From Sorangium cellulosum (lineage in GTDB: Bacteria; Myxococcota_A; Polyangia; Polyangiales; Polyangiaceae), in contig NZ_CP012670.1 in assembly GCF_004135735.1 (NCBI RefSeq), positions 4,113,501 to 4,177,500 of the forward strand: 64,000 bases of DNA. Direction: 5' to 3'. Positions 17,104 through 24,737 of the stretch are shown piece after piece (the first letter of the stretch is position 1; the number at the start of each line of letters is the position of its first letter). Under the pieces are notes generated by a model. That model had not been told where the DNA came from and searched no databases. It saw only the letters and a program-made list of their open reading frames with translations. The translations under genes and the position numbers were made by a program.

Positions 17104-18057
17104 GCACGGATCTCCAGGAAAGGCATGAGGGCAGCGCCGGTCAGGAAGGCGCGCTCCCATCCTCGACGACAGTCCGTCGCGTTGGCCGGCTACCCTAGCA
17201 CCGCGCGTCCACCCGGTGAGCACGATCTTGACGCCGCCGGACGGGCCCCTCCGAGGCGCTCGCGCGCAGGCGAGGGCCGCCGAGGCGCGAGGCGCCTGCC
17301 GCCCCGGGATGGCGGCGCGTGACGCGGTCGCGGCAGTGGACGCGCGGCGCGCCGGTGCGCGGAGCTCGCCGCGGGCGCCGATGCGCGGAGCTCGCCGCGG
17401 GCGCCGATGCGCGGAGCTCGCCGCGGATCGACGCGCCGCGGATCGACGCGCTCGACGCGCTCGACGCGCCGCGGGCGCCGGCGGCCGAAGCACCGAGGCA
17501 CCGGAGCCCGTCGCCCGGGAGGCCGGACCGGGCCGGAAGAGACCGGCGCGCGGCCCGCGCCCCGGTACCTCCGGAAGGTGGCGCCGCCGTCGACATCGAA
17601 CCCCGCGGGAGCGCTCGCTGACACAGCCACGAAGCCAGCAGTCACGGTGAGGGTGTAAAAGAGCATGCCTGAGGAGCCGGGGTATCGAGGCCGCTCCGGC
17701 GATCGATCCCTGATCCGGGAATCGACAGCGGCATCCGCCCCGCGCTGGCGCGGTCCCCGGAGAGCGGCGGTCTCCCGCTCAGGAGACGGGCCCAGATCGG
17801 CGCCTTCGGCGCGAATGCGCGCGAAAGGGCGCTGAGCACAGAAAATGTCGAGGTGGGCCGGTGCCGGGAGCGGGTAACCGCCGCTCCAGCGAGCTGCGCT
17901 ATCGCTCCCCCGTGTCGGGAGTGGCCCGACGAGGTGTCCGACATTGTGGTGAATCAATGCGCTTCGCCCTGGTTTTGCCTCTCGCAGTTTCGGGCGTGGT
18001 CGTCTAAACACGTTGGCGCTCGGCGCGAGAACGACGCCAAGGAGAGGAGCCCGAACG
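17104..18057. other. Gene-poor 950-bp region with a 26-bp tandem repeat
   Basis: No convincing gene on either strand; the ORFs here are short GC shadows. The main content is a 26-bp direct repeat (GCGCGGAGCTCGCCGCGGGC plus GCCGAT) starting at 17357, 17383 and, partial, at 17409. The right end (about 17950-18050) is relatively AT-rich and should hold the promoter of the OmpA-like lipoprotein, with TAAACA near 18005 as a candidate. Confidence 0.7.
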
Positions 18058-19101
18058 ATGCGAACCACGAGATGGCTTGGAATGGCATTCGCAGTATCGC
18101 TGCTCGCCGCGAACGCCGGCTGCGCGGGAGAGCCCCAGATGCAGGCCCCGGCGAAGGCGCCCGCGCCGCCGCCGCCGCCCGCGCCGCCGCCCGCGCCGCC
18201 GCCCCCCCCGGACGCGGACGCGGACGGCGTGCTCGACGACGGCACGGACAAGTGCGTTGCCGAGAAGGAAGACGGCCTGCCGCCCGACCCCAGGGACGGC
18301 TGCAAGTCGAACGATCCGGACGGCGACGGCATCGTGGCCGAGGCCGACCAGTGCCCGAACGAGGCCGAGGTCAAGAACGACTACAAGGACGACGACGGCT
18401 GCCCCGACGTCGCGCGGGTCATCGTCGCCGGGCCCGCGGTGCAGCTCAACGAGCAGATCGCCTTCGTCGAGGGCAAGGCCGACATCGAGCCCGCCTCGCA
18501 GGACCTCCTCGCCGCCATCGCCAAGACGATGAAGGACAACCCGCAGATCCAGTTCGTCGAGATCGCCGTGCACTCCGAGAAGGCGGGCACCGACTGGAAC
18601 ACCGTGGCGCTCACGAAGAAGCGCGCGGACGCGGTCGTGAAGGCGCTCGCGGCGCTCGGCGTCGAGAAGAACCGGATGAGGGCCGCCGGCTACGGGGCGT
18701 TCTGCGCGGTCGATCCGGCCGACACCCCGGAGGCGAAGGCGAAGAACCGCCGCGTCGAGATCGAGATCATGCGGCTCGACGGCGCGGATACCGGCGTCGA
18801 GCTCGCGTGCGCCACGGCCAAGACCAAGGGCCTCAGGCCCGCCGGCGTGCCCGCCACCGCGCCGAAGGGCGCCGCGAAGCCGGCGGAGGCGAAGGGCGCC
18901 CCCGCCGCGAAGCCGGCGGAGGCGAAGGGCGCCCCCGCCGCGAAGCCCGCGGACGCGAAGGGCGCCCCCGCCGCGAAGCCGGCGGACGCGGCGCCGGCGG
19001 CGGTCAAGCCCGCCGAGCCGAAGCCCGCGGACACGACGCCGGCGGCGATGAAGCCCGCCGAGCCGAAGCCCGCGGAGACCAAGCCCGCTAGCGTGAAGTA
19101 G
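18058..19101 (+). CDS. OmpA-family lipoprotein with Pro-rich linker, Ca-binding-type repeats and KPA tail
   Basis: A 347-residue outer-membrane lipoprotein. The lipobox is NAGC, and a Pro-rich linker spans about 27-55. Asp-rich thrombospondin-3-type repeats follow (DADADGVLDDGTDKC, DPDGDGIVAEADQCP). An OmpA C-terminal peptidoglycan-binding domain covers about 120-240 (KADIEPASQ, KKRADAVVKAL, RVEIEIM). The tail is an Ala/Lys/Pro repeat with AKGAPAAKPA units. The first repeats may bind calcium, and the domain should anchor the outer membrane to the cell wall. AAGGAGAGGAGC precedes ATG 18058. The stop overlaps the convergent unknown gene by 14 bp. Confidence 0.88.
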   Translation: MRTTRWLGMAFAVSLLAANAGCAGEPQMQAPAKAPAPPPPPAPPPAPPPPPDADADGVLDDGTDKCVAEKEDGLPPDPRDGCKSNDPDGDGIVAEADQCPNEAEVKNDYKDDDGCPDVARVIVAGPAVQLNEQIAFVEGKADIEPASQDLLAAIAKTMKDNPQIQFVEIAVHSEKAGTDWNTVALTKKRADAVVKALAALGVEKNRMRAAGYGAFCAVDPADTPEAKAKNRRVEIEIMRLDGADTGVELACATAKTKGLRPAGVPATAPKGAAKPAEAKGAPAAKPAEAKGAPAAKPADAKGAPAAKPADAAPAAVKPAEPKPADTTPAAMKPAEPKPAETKPASVK

Positions 19102-21328
19102 GCGCGGCGCGAGGGCGGGGCCGCTGCCCTGCCTGCGCGCGCGCGGCGGCGATCACGCCGTCGAGCGCCTCCTTCGCGCGCCGCCGGCGCTCGGGCTCCG
19201 GCAGCGCGCCGGCGGCGCCCAGGTCATCGAGCTGCGCGCACAGCGCGGCGCGCGCGCCGGTGGGCGGCGCGCCGCAGAGCCGCTCGCGCGCGCCGCCCGA
19301 GCGCGGCAGGGGCTCGCCCGCGAGCGCGGCCGCCGCGGCCTCGATGAGCAGCGCGGTCGCCGCCGCGTCGGCGTCCTCCGCCATCCACCGATCCACGAAC
19401 GCGGGCTGCTTCGCGAGCTTCGCGAGGAGGTCCCAGCGCCCCGCGCGCGCGGAGAGCTCCGTCGCGAACAGCACGACGTTCAGGTTGCGGCCGAGATCCG
19501 GCAGGGCGCGCGTCTCGCCGTCGAGCGCGAGGAGGTCGTCGACGACCGCGTCGTCGAGCGCGGCGGCCGCGCAGCGCACCGCGACGCTGAGCAGGTCGGC
19601 GCGGAGCGCCGGGCCGAGCGCCGGCGCGCGGCCGAGGGCGCGCGCGGCGGCGAGCACGCGCGGGCCGCAGTGCCCCTCGCGTCGCTGTCGCGCGAGCAGC
19701 ACGCCGGCGTCGTAGAGCCGGCCGCCCTGGACCAGCGCCTCCACGGCGGCCGTGAACGCGTCGGGGTCGTACGTCCCCCGCTCCGCCGCCGTGAGGAAGC
19801 CGTCGAGGCTGCGCAGCATGGGGCACTCCGCCGCGCCGCCCGCGCGGCGCAGGCGCGGCTGCTCGCCGAGGACGTCCGCGATCCGCAGCGAGAGGGCGAG
19901 GGGGTAGGCGTCGCAGGCGGGCGCTCCGTGGCCGCCGGGATCGCGCGCCGCGCGGGTGCACGGGAGCGGGCCGGCGACCACGGCGAGCGAGCGGGCGGTG
20001 CGCGCGATAAGCGGCCGGAGGCCCTCGATCGCGGCGAGGCCCGCCGGCAGGGGGTCGAGCAGCGCCGCCACGGCGGCGTCGTCGGCGTCCCCGGGCAGGA
20101 GGGCGCGGACGAGCGTCCAGAGGTCGCCGGCCAGGAAGGGGTGCCCCGCCTCGGCCGCGAGCTGGGCGTCGATGGCGAGCAGCGCGCGCGCGTCCCTGCC
20201 CCAGGCGAGCGGGCGCTCCGCGGGCAGCGCCCGCCCCCCGAGCCGGAGGCCGAGCGAGAGCGCCGCGACGGCCCGGCGCGCCGCCGCGATGCCGCGCTCG
20301 GCGTCGCCCTCGAGGAAGTGGTAGGCGGCGGCGAGCGCCGCGGCGCTGACGTAGGCGCGGGCCTCGTCCTCGTCGACCTGCGGCGAGCCGCCGGGCGCGA
20401 GCGCCGCGGTCAGCGCGCCCTCGGGCTCGCCGCGGGTCCGGAGGCCGAGGCCGAGCTGGAAGCCGGTCGCGCCCTCGAGCAGCCCGGCGCCGTACGAGAC
20501 GTCGAAGCTGAGCGAGAAGACGCGGGTCGCGGTCTTCTCCTCGTAGCGGTAGGTCATGCGCGGCACGCGCAGGCCGCGCGCGTCGCCCGCCGCGAAGCGC
20601 CGCTGCCCGCGCTCGCGGAGGAGGCTCGGCGCGTGCGCCCACGCGGTGCGCGTCTGCTCGACCGCGCGGACGAGCGCCTCGTAGCGCGGCCGCCACGCCT
20701 CGAGCGGCAGCCGTCCGCCCGGCGCCTGCGCGGCGGCGTCTCCGGCCGCGGCGGCGTCTCCGGCCGCGGGCGCGGCGGGCGCGCCGGCGCCGTCGCCCGG
20801 GGCGAGGGCGCCGGCGAGCTCGGCGGCGAACACGAGGTCGCGCGCGCCCTCCATGGGCGGCGGGTCGCCCCGGCCGCAGCCCGGGGGCTCGCCGAAGAGG
20901 TCGTCGAGCGCGGCGCGGCGGTCCGCGGCCACGGCCCGCAGCACCGCCGCGCGGCGAGCGCGCCACGCGGCGCGGCCATCCCGGGCGGTGCGCACGCGGA
21001 GGAGATCGCCGTAGGGCGTGTCGCCCGGCGCGGGCGGCGGCGCTGCCCGCGGCGCGAAGGCCGCGCGCCCGGCGCCGCCCTCGTCCTCGAGCGCGATGCC
21101 CGCGGTCGCGAGGAGCTGCAGCGCATAGCGGCCGCGCAGCGCCGGCTCGTGGTCCGGGTCGCGCGCGCTCACCGCGGCGGCGAGGGCGTCGGCCGCGCGC
21201 GCGGCCTCGACGTAGCGGAAGGCGCCGGCGTGGTCGAGGGCGCGGCGCACGAGCGCCGCGAGCGCGATGTCGTCCGCGACGCGCGCGAGCGACGCCTCGC
21301 CGGCCGCGATCGGCGCGACGCCGGCCAT
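19088..21328 (-). CDS. Large unknown Ala-rich, probably helical-repeat protein
   Basis: A 746-residue protein not recognised. It is strongly Ala/Leu/Arg-rich with helical pairs throughout, compatible with degenerate TPR-like repeats. Several Cys and one clearly non-repetitive section (TYRYEEKTATRVFSLSFDV, about residues 255-275) are seen. No signal peptide is found with ATG 21328. The frame stays open upstream (RVVQLFPRDPLAPF) to the inverted duplication at 21400, so the true N-terminus may have been removed by that rearrangement. Its 3' end overlaps the OmpA gene stop. Confidence 0.55.
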   Translation of the reverse strand: MAGVAPIAAGEASLARVADDIALAALVRRALDHAGAFRYVEAARAADALAAAVSARDPDHEPALRGRYALQLLATAGIALEDEGGAGRAAFAPRAAPPPAPGDTPYGDLLRVRTARDGRAAWRARRAAVLRAVAADRRAALDDLFGEPPGCGRGDPPPMEGARDLVFAAELAGALAPGDGAGAPAAPAAGDAAAAGDAAAQAPGGRLPLEAWRPRYEALVRAVEQTRTAWAHAPSLLRERGQRRFAAGDARGLRVPRMTYRYEEKTATRVFSLSFDVSYGAGLLEGATGFQLGLGLRTRGEPEGALTAALAPGGSPQVDEDEARAYVSAAALAAAYHFLEGDAERGIAAARRAVAALSLGLRLGGRALPAERPLAWGRDARALLAIDAQLAAEAGHPFLAGDLWTLVRALLPGDADDAAVAALLDPLPAGLAAIEGLRPLIARTARSLAVVAGPLPCTRAARDPGGHGAPACDAYPLALSLRIADVLGEQPRLRRAGGAAECPMLRSLDGFLTAAERGTYDPDAFTAAVEALVQGGRLYDAGVLLARQRREGHCGPRVLAAARALGRAPALGPALRADLLSVAVRCAAAALDDAVVDDLLALDGETRALPDLGRNLNVVLFATELSARAGRWDLLAKLAKQPAFVDRWMAEDADAAATALLIEAAAAALAGEPLPRSGGARERLCGAPPTGARAALCAQLDDLGAAGALPEPERRRRAKEALDGVIAAARAQAGQRPRPRAAPTSR

Positions 21329-21399
21329 GAACGGCGCGAGCGGATCGCGCGGGAAGAGCTGGACGACCCGGCCGCCGCGCGCGGGCGCGTGGACGAGGT

Positions 21400-21469
21400 G
21401 TGAGCGCGCCGGCGTGCGTCGACCAGGGCGAGCTACATCGCCCTGGTCGACGCACGCCGGCGCGCTCAC
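21400..21469. repeat. Perfect 32-bp inverted repeat with 6-nt loop (inverted duplication)
   Basis: Bases 21400-21431 are the exact reverse complement of 21438-21469, separated by GCTACA. The right arm is the first coding part of the antitoxin (codons for IALVDARRRAH), and the left arm is its inverted copy. Perfect identity and coding origin point to a recent template-switch or foldback event rather than an evolved terminator. Confidence 0.9.
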
Positions 21470-21595
21470 TATCACCGCCTGGAGCGCGAGCACATCCACC
21501 TCACCCTGCTGGACGAGGTGGATCGAGGGCTCGAAGATCTGGAGGCAGGACGGACGCTGAGCGTGGTGGACCTCCGGACCAAGCTGGGTCGATGA
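21431..21595 (+). pseudogene. Antitoxin gene lacking its start codon
   Basis: Fifty-four codons remain (ALVDARRRAHYHRLEREH to DLRTKLGR), ending in TGA that overlaps the toxin ATG as ATGA. The frame has no ATG, GTG or TTG between the stop at 21401 and the coding region because sequence upstream of AGCTACATC was replaced by an inverted copy of the gene itself. The original start was probably a few bases upstream. The antitoxin identity is inferred from position, overlap and size; the family was not recognised. Confidence 0.6.
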
Positions 21596-21969
21596 AGCGC
21601 CGCGCCGCGGTTCGCGTCACGCAGAACTTCGAGCGCAACCTGGACGCCATCCGGCAATTTCTGGAGCAGGGAGAGCGCCCCTCCGCGTTCGACGACCTCC
21701 TCGATCTCCTCTTCGATGAGGTGATCCCGAGCTCGGAGCTGTCTCCGCAGATCGGATTCGATTTCCTGGCGCGGGCGCCGCGCTCGGCCGAGGTCCAGGT
21801 CCGGGTTCGGGAGCTCCGGCGCCGTCTCGGCCCCGAATCGTCGCTGCGAGAGTCCATCGCTGGAGAGTATTGGTTGCTCTATGCGTTCAGCGGCGAACGG
21901 GTTCACTTGCTGGCGATCAAGCATCATCGCCAGCCCTCGTTCGATCTGAATGCGTTCTGGCGCGGGTGA
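21592..21969 (+). CDS. RelE/ParE-superfamily toxin
   Basis: A 125-residue protein with the toxin pattern: an N-terminal helix (FERNLDAIRQFLEQ) and a C-terminal strand core YWLLYAFSGERVHLLAIKHH. Toxins of this fold are ribosome-dependent mRNA interferases or gyrase poisons. Its ATG overlaps the antitoxin stop (ATGA), so it depends on coupled translation. With the antitoxin start destroyed, expression is probably reduced, which may explain how the toxin is tolerated. Confidence 0.75.
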   Translation: MKRRAAVRVTQNFERNLDAIRQFLEQGERPSAFDDLLDLLFDEVIPSSELSPQIGFDFLARAPRSAEVQVRVRELRRRLGPESSLRESIAGEYWLLYAFSGERVHLLAIKHHRQPSFDLNAFWRG

Positions 21970-22139
21970 GCGAGTCGGCTTCCTGGAGGCGGGTTGCCAA
22001 GAGCTCCCGTTGCCCGTCGATCCCGCTCGCCGCGCGCTCCGGCGGAGCGGTGTGCGCGCTCTCCGTGCCCGCGCTGTACGTGCTCGCACCGGCGAGCCGC
22101 GGGCTTCCTGGCGGAGGGCGGCCGTGCTACCTCCGCGGG

Positions 22140-24554
22140 ATGCAGCGGCGGGCTTCAGGGCGACGGGGGGCCGGCGGCGGCCGGGCCGCGGGGAGCGCCG
22201 GCCTCCTTTCGCTCGGCATCCTGGCCGCCTCGCTCGCGGCGTGCGGCGAGCGCGAGGGCGGGTATGCCGGGACGATCTCGCGCGTCGGCAAGGACGCGGC
22301 GACCCTCTACGTCAACAACGGCTCGGAGCCGGAGTACCTCGATCCAGGAAAGACGAACGACTCGGCGAGCAACACCCTCGTCCAGCAGATGTTCGAGGGG
22401 CTGACGGCGTACGCGCCGGGCGACCTGCACCCGGTGCAGGGGGTGGCGACGCGCTGGGAGCAGAGCGACGACAACCGGATCTTCCGGTTCCACCTGCGGC
22501 CCGAGGCGCGGTGGTCGGACGGCAAGCCGGTGACGGCGCACGACTTCGAGTACGCGTGGAAGCGCGTGCTGCGGCCGAGGACGGCCTCGCTCGCGGCGAC
22601 GAACCTGCACGTGCTGAAGAACGGCGAGCTGTTCAACCTGGGCAAGCTCAAGGCGCTGCGCGAGGCCGCCCCGCTGCGCGCCGCGCCCCGGCCCGACGCG
22701 CCGCCCGCGCTCGAGCTGCCGCGCGGGGCGTTCGTCGTCGTGCTGGCGCGCTCGCCGGTCCAGGTGGACACCGCGGTCGCGCCGCTCGCCGCGGTGCCCG
22801 AGGCCGCCGCCGCGGTGACGTTCACGAAGGGCGACGGGAAGGCCGGGGGCGGCGGCGAGGTGGACCGGATCGCGTTCGACGGGGCCCCGGGCGGCGCCGC
22901 GCCGCTCGCGGCCGCGCCCGGCGGCGGCTGGCAGGGCGCCGTGGTGGACATCGTCCGCGCCGGGCCGCCGTGCACCTGCAACGGCGCGGCCGACCGCTGG
23001 TTCGAGCTCGAGCGGGGCGGCGCGCGCGGCTTCCTCCCGGGCTGCGCGCTCACGCCGGCCGCGGCGGCGGCCGGCGGGGGGAGCGCGGGCGCGGCGCCGC
23101 GGGGCGAGCCGTACGCGCTCGTCGTGCCGCACGCGAGCCTCCCGACGTACGACGCCGCCGCGCCGCCGGCAGCGGCGCAGGGCGAGCCCCCGGTGGGCTT
23201 CGTGCCCGACGCGCTCCTCGTCGAGGACGACCGCGCCGTCGGCGTCCGCGCCACGGACGACCTCACGCTCGAGGTCGAGCTCGAGCAGCCCACGCCCTAT
23301 TTCACCGATCTCACGAGCTACACGACGCTCTTCCCCGTGCGCAAGGACGTCATCGAGGCGTTCGAGCGGCGCGGCGAGCCGGAGCTCTGGTTTCGCCCCG
23401 AGAACATCGTGGTCAACGGGCCTTACACGCTCGACGAGTGGAAGTTCCGTTACGAGATCACGATGAAGCGGAACCCGATGTACTGGGACCGCGACAAGCT
23501 GAAGATTCACCGCATCGTGTGGCTGGAGATCGAGCAGTACAACGCCACGTTGAACCTCTACAAGGCGGGGGACATCGATTACCTCGGCGACAACGCCTCG
23601 CTCCCGGCCGAGCACATGACGTGGCTGTCGACCAAGAAGGATTTCCGGCGGTACGCCCACCTCTCCACGTACTGGTACGAGTTCAACACGAGGAAGCCGC
23701 CGGTGAACGACGCCCGCGTCCGCTGGGCGCTGAACCTCGCGGTCGACAAGCGGCAGATCGTCGAGAAGATCACGCGCGCGGGGCAGATCCCGGCGACGCA
23801 CTACGTCCCGGAGTACACCGGCTCGGGCTACGCCGACGCGGTCGCCGAGGACAGGCGGCTCGGGGTCGATCCGTTCTCGTCGCCGGACGTCGCCTTCAAC
23901 CCGGAGCGCGCCCGCGCGCTGCTCGCGGAGGCGGGCTACGAGGTCGTCCGGGAGGGCGACGGGTTCCGGGCGAACGGCTTCCCGCCGCTCGAGATCCTCT
24001 ACAACACGTCCGAGGGGCACAAGCAGATCGCGGTCGCCATCCAGGACATGTGGAAGCGTCACCTCGGCGTCTCCGCCACGCTGCGGAACGAGGAGTGGAA
24101 GGTGATGCTCAAGAACGTGCGCGACGGCGGCTTCCAGGTCGTGCGGTTCGGCTGGGGCGGCGAGTACAACCACCCGGCGACGTGGCTCGGCACCTTCCTC
24201 TCGTACAGCCCGCAGAACCGGACGGGCTGGGCCGACCGCGAGTTCGACGAGATGATGCGCGCCGCCGCGGCGACCGCCGACCCGCGGGAGAGCATCCGGC
24301 TCTTCCGCAAGGCGGAGCAGCGTGCCGTCGACGGCATGGCCAAGATGCCGCTCTACTTCTACACGAAGTCGACGCTGCTGAAGCCCTGGATCAAGGGGTT
24401 CGAGGGCAACGCGCGGGGCATGCAGCACGTGCGGTGGCTCTGGATCGACCCGGGCTGGCGCGACAACCCGTCGAACGAGATCGCGGCTCCGCTGCTCGAG
24501 TTCCCGCCGCCCGGGCGGCTCGGGCCGCCCCTGGCCGGGTCGGCCGCGCCCTGA
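22140..24554 (+). CDS. Oligopeptide ABC transporter substrate-binding lipoprotein (SBP_bac_5), with inserted domain
   Basis: An 804-residue OppA/DppA-type lipoprotein (lipobox LAAC), far longer than the usual 530-600. Typical blocks are present: EPEYLDPG, GLTAYAPGDLHPV, ARWSDGKPVTAHDFEYAWKR, then LEVELEQPTPYF, NGPYTLDEWKF, LNLAVDKRQIVEKI and the long C-terminal lobe. Between the first lobe and LEVELEQ lies an extra region of about 190 residues. It contains a WFELERGGARGFLPGC motif reminiscent of an SH3b fold. A 375-bp part is nearly identical to the next gene. No permease gene is adjacent. The CTACCT hexamer 7 nt before ATG 22140 may be a -10. Confidence 0.85.
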   Translation: MQRRASGRRGAGGGRAAGSAGLLSLGILAASLAACGEREGGYAGTISRVGKDAATLYVNNGSEPEYLDPGKTNDSASNTLVQQMFEGLTAYAPGDLHPVQGVATRWEQSDDNRIFRFHLRPEARWSDGKPVTAHDFEYAWKRVLRPRTASLAATNLHVLKNGELFNLGKLKALREAAPLRAAPRPDAPPALELPRGAFVVVLARSPVQVDTAVAPLAAVPEAAAAVTFTKGDGKAGGGGEVDRIAFDGAPGGAAPLAAAPGGGWQGAVVDIVRAGPPCTCNGAADRWFELERGGARGFLPGCALTPAAAAAGGGSAGAAPRGEPYALVVPHASLPTYDAAAPPAAAQGEPPVGFVPDALLVEDDRAVGVRATDDLTLEVELEQPTPYFTDLTSYTTLFPVRKDVIEAFERRGEPELWFRPENIVVNGPYTLDEWKFRYEITMKRNPMYWDRDKLKIHRIVWLEIEQYNATLNLYKAGDIDYLGDNASLPAEHMTWLSTKKDFRRYAHLSTYWYEFNTRKPPVNDARVRWALNLAVDKRQIVEKITRAGQIPATHYVPEYTGSGYADAVAEDRRLGVDPFSSPDVAFNPERARALLAEAGYEVVREGDGFRANGFPPLEILYNTSEGHKQIAVAIQDMWKRHLGVSATLRNEEWKVMLKNVRDGGFQVVRFGWGGEYNHPATWLGTFLSYSPQNRTGWADREFDEMMRAAAATADPRESIRLFRKAEQRAVDGMAKMPLYFYTKSTLLKPWIKGFEGNARGMQHVRWLWIDPGWRDNPSNEIAAPLLEFPPPGRLGPPLAGSAAP

Positions 24555-24556
24555 GC

Positions 24557-24690
24557 GCGGCGCGCCGTGGGTGGGGGCCCGCTGGGGGCTCACCGGAGGG
24601 GCTGGAGTGCAGGCGAGCCACAACAGGGGCTCGCCGGAACGCAAGCCCCGGAGGTGAGCCCCCAGCGGGCCCCCACCCACGGCGCGCCGC
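24557..24690. repeat. 134-bp palindromic element, copy 1
   Basis: The whole intergenic span folds about one centre. The outer arms 24557-24594 and 24653-24690 pair perfectly, a 3x3 internal loop follows, then GGGGCT/AGCCCC, then GGCGAGCC/GGCTCGCC with a short loop. The core CTGGAGTGCAGGCGAGCCAC is shared with the copy at 34980. It lies directly after the stop of the first binding protein and 48 bp before the second. Confidence 0.9.
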
Positions 24691-24737
24691 CGCCGCCGCT
24701 TGCCGTCGCCGCTCGGGTTGCGGGATATTCGGAGAGG

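Noticed and set aside
17190..18000. Several ORFs of 60-390 codons in the 17-18 kb gap
   Set aside because: They overlap in all frames, are Arg/Ala/Pro-rich, and partly derive from the 26-bp repeat; no ribosome site or family motif.
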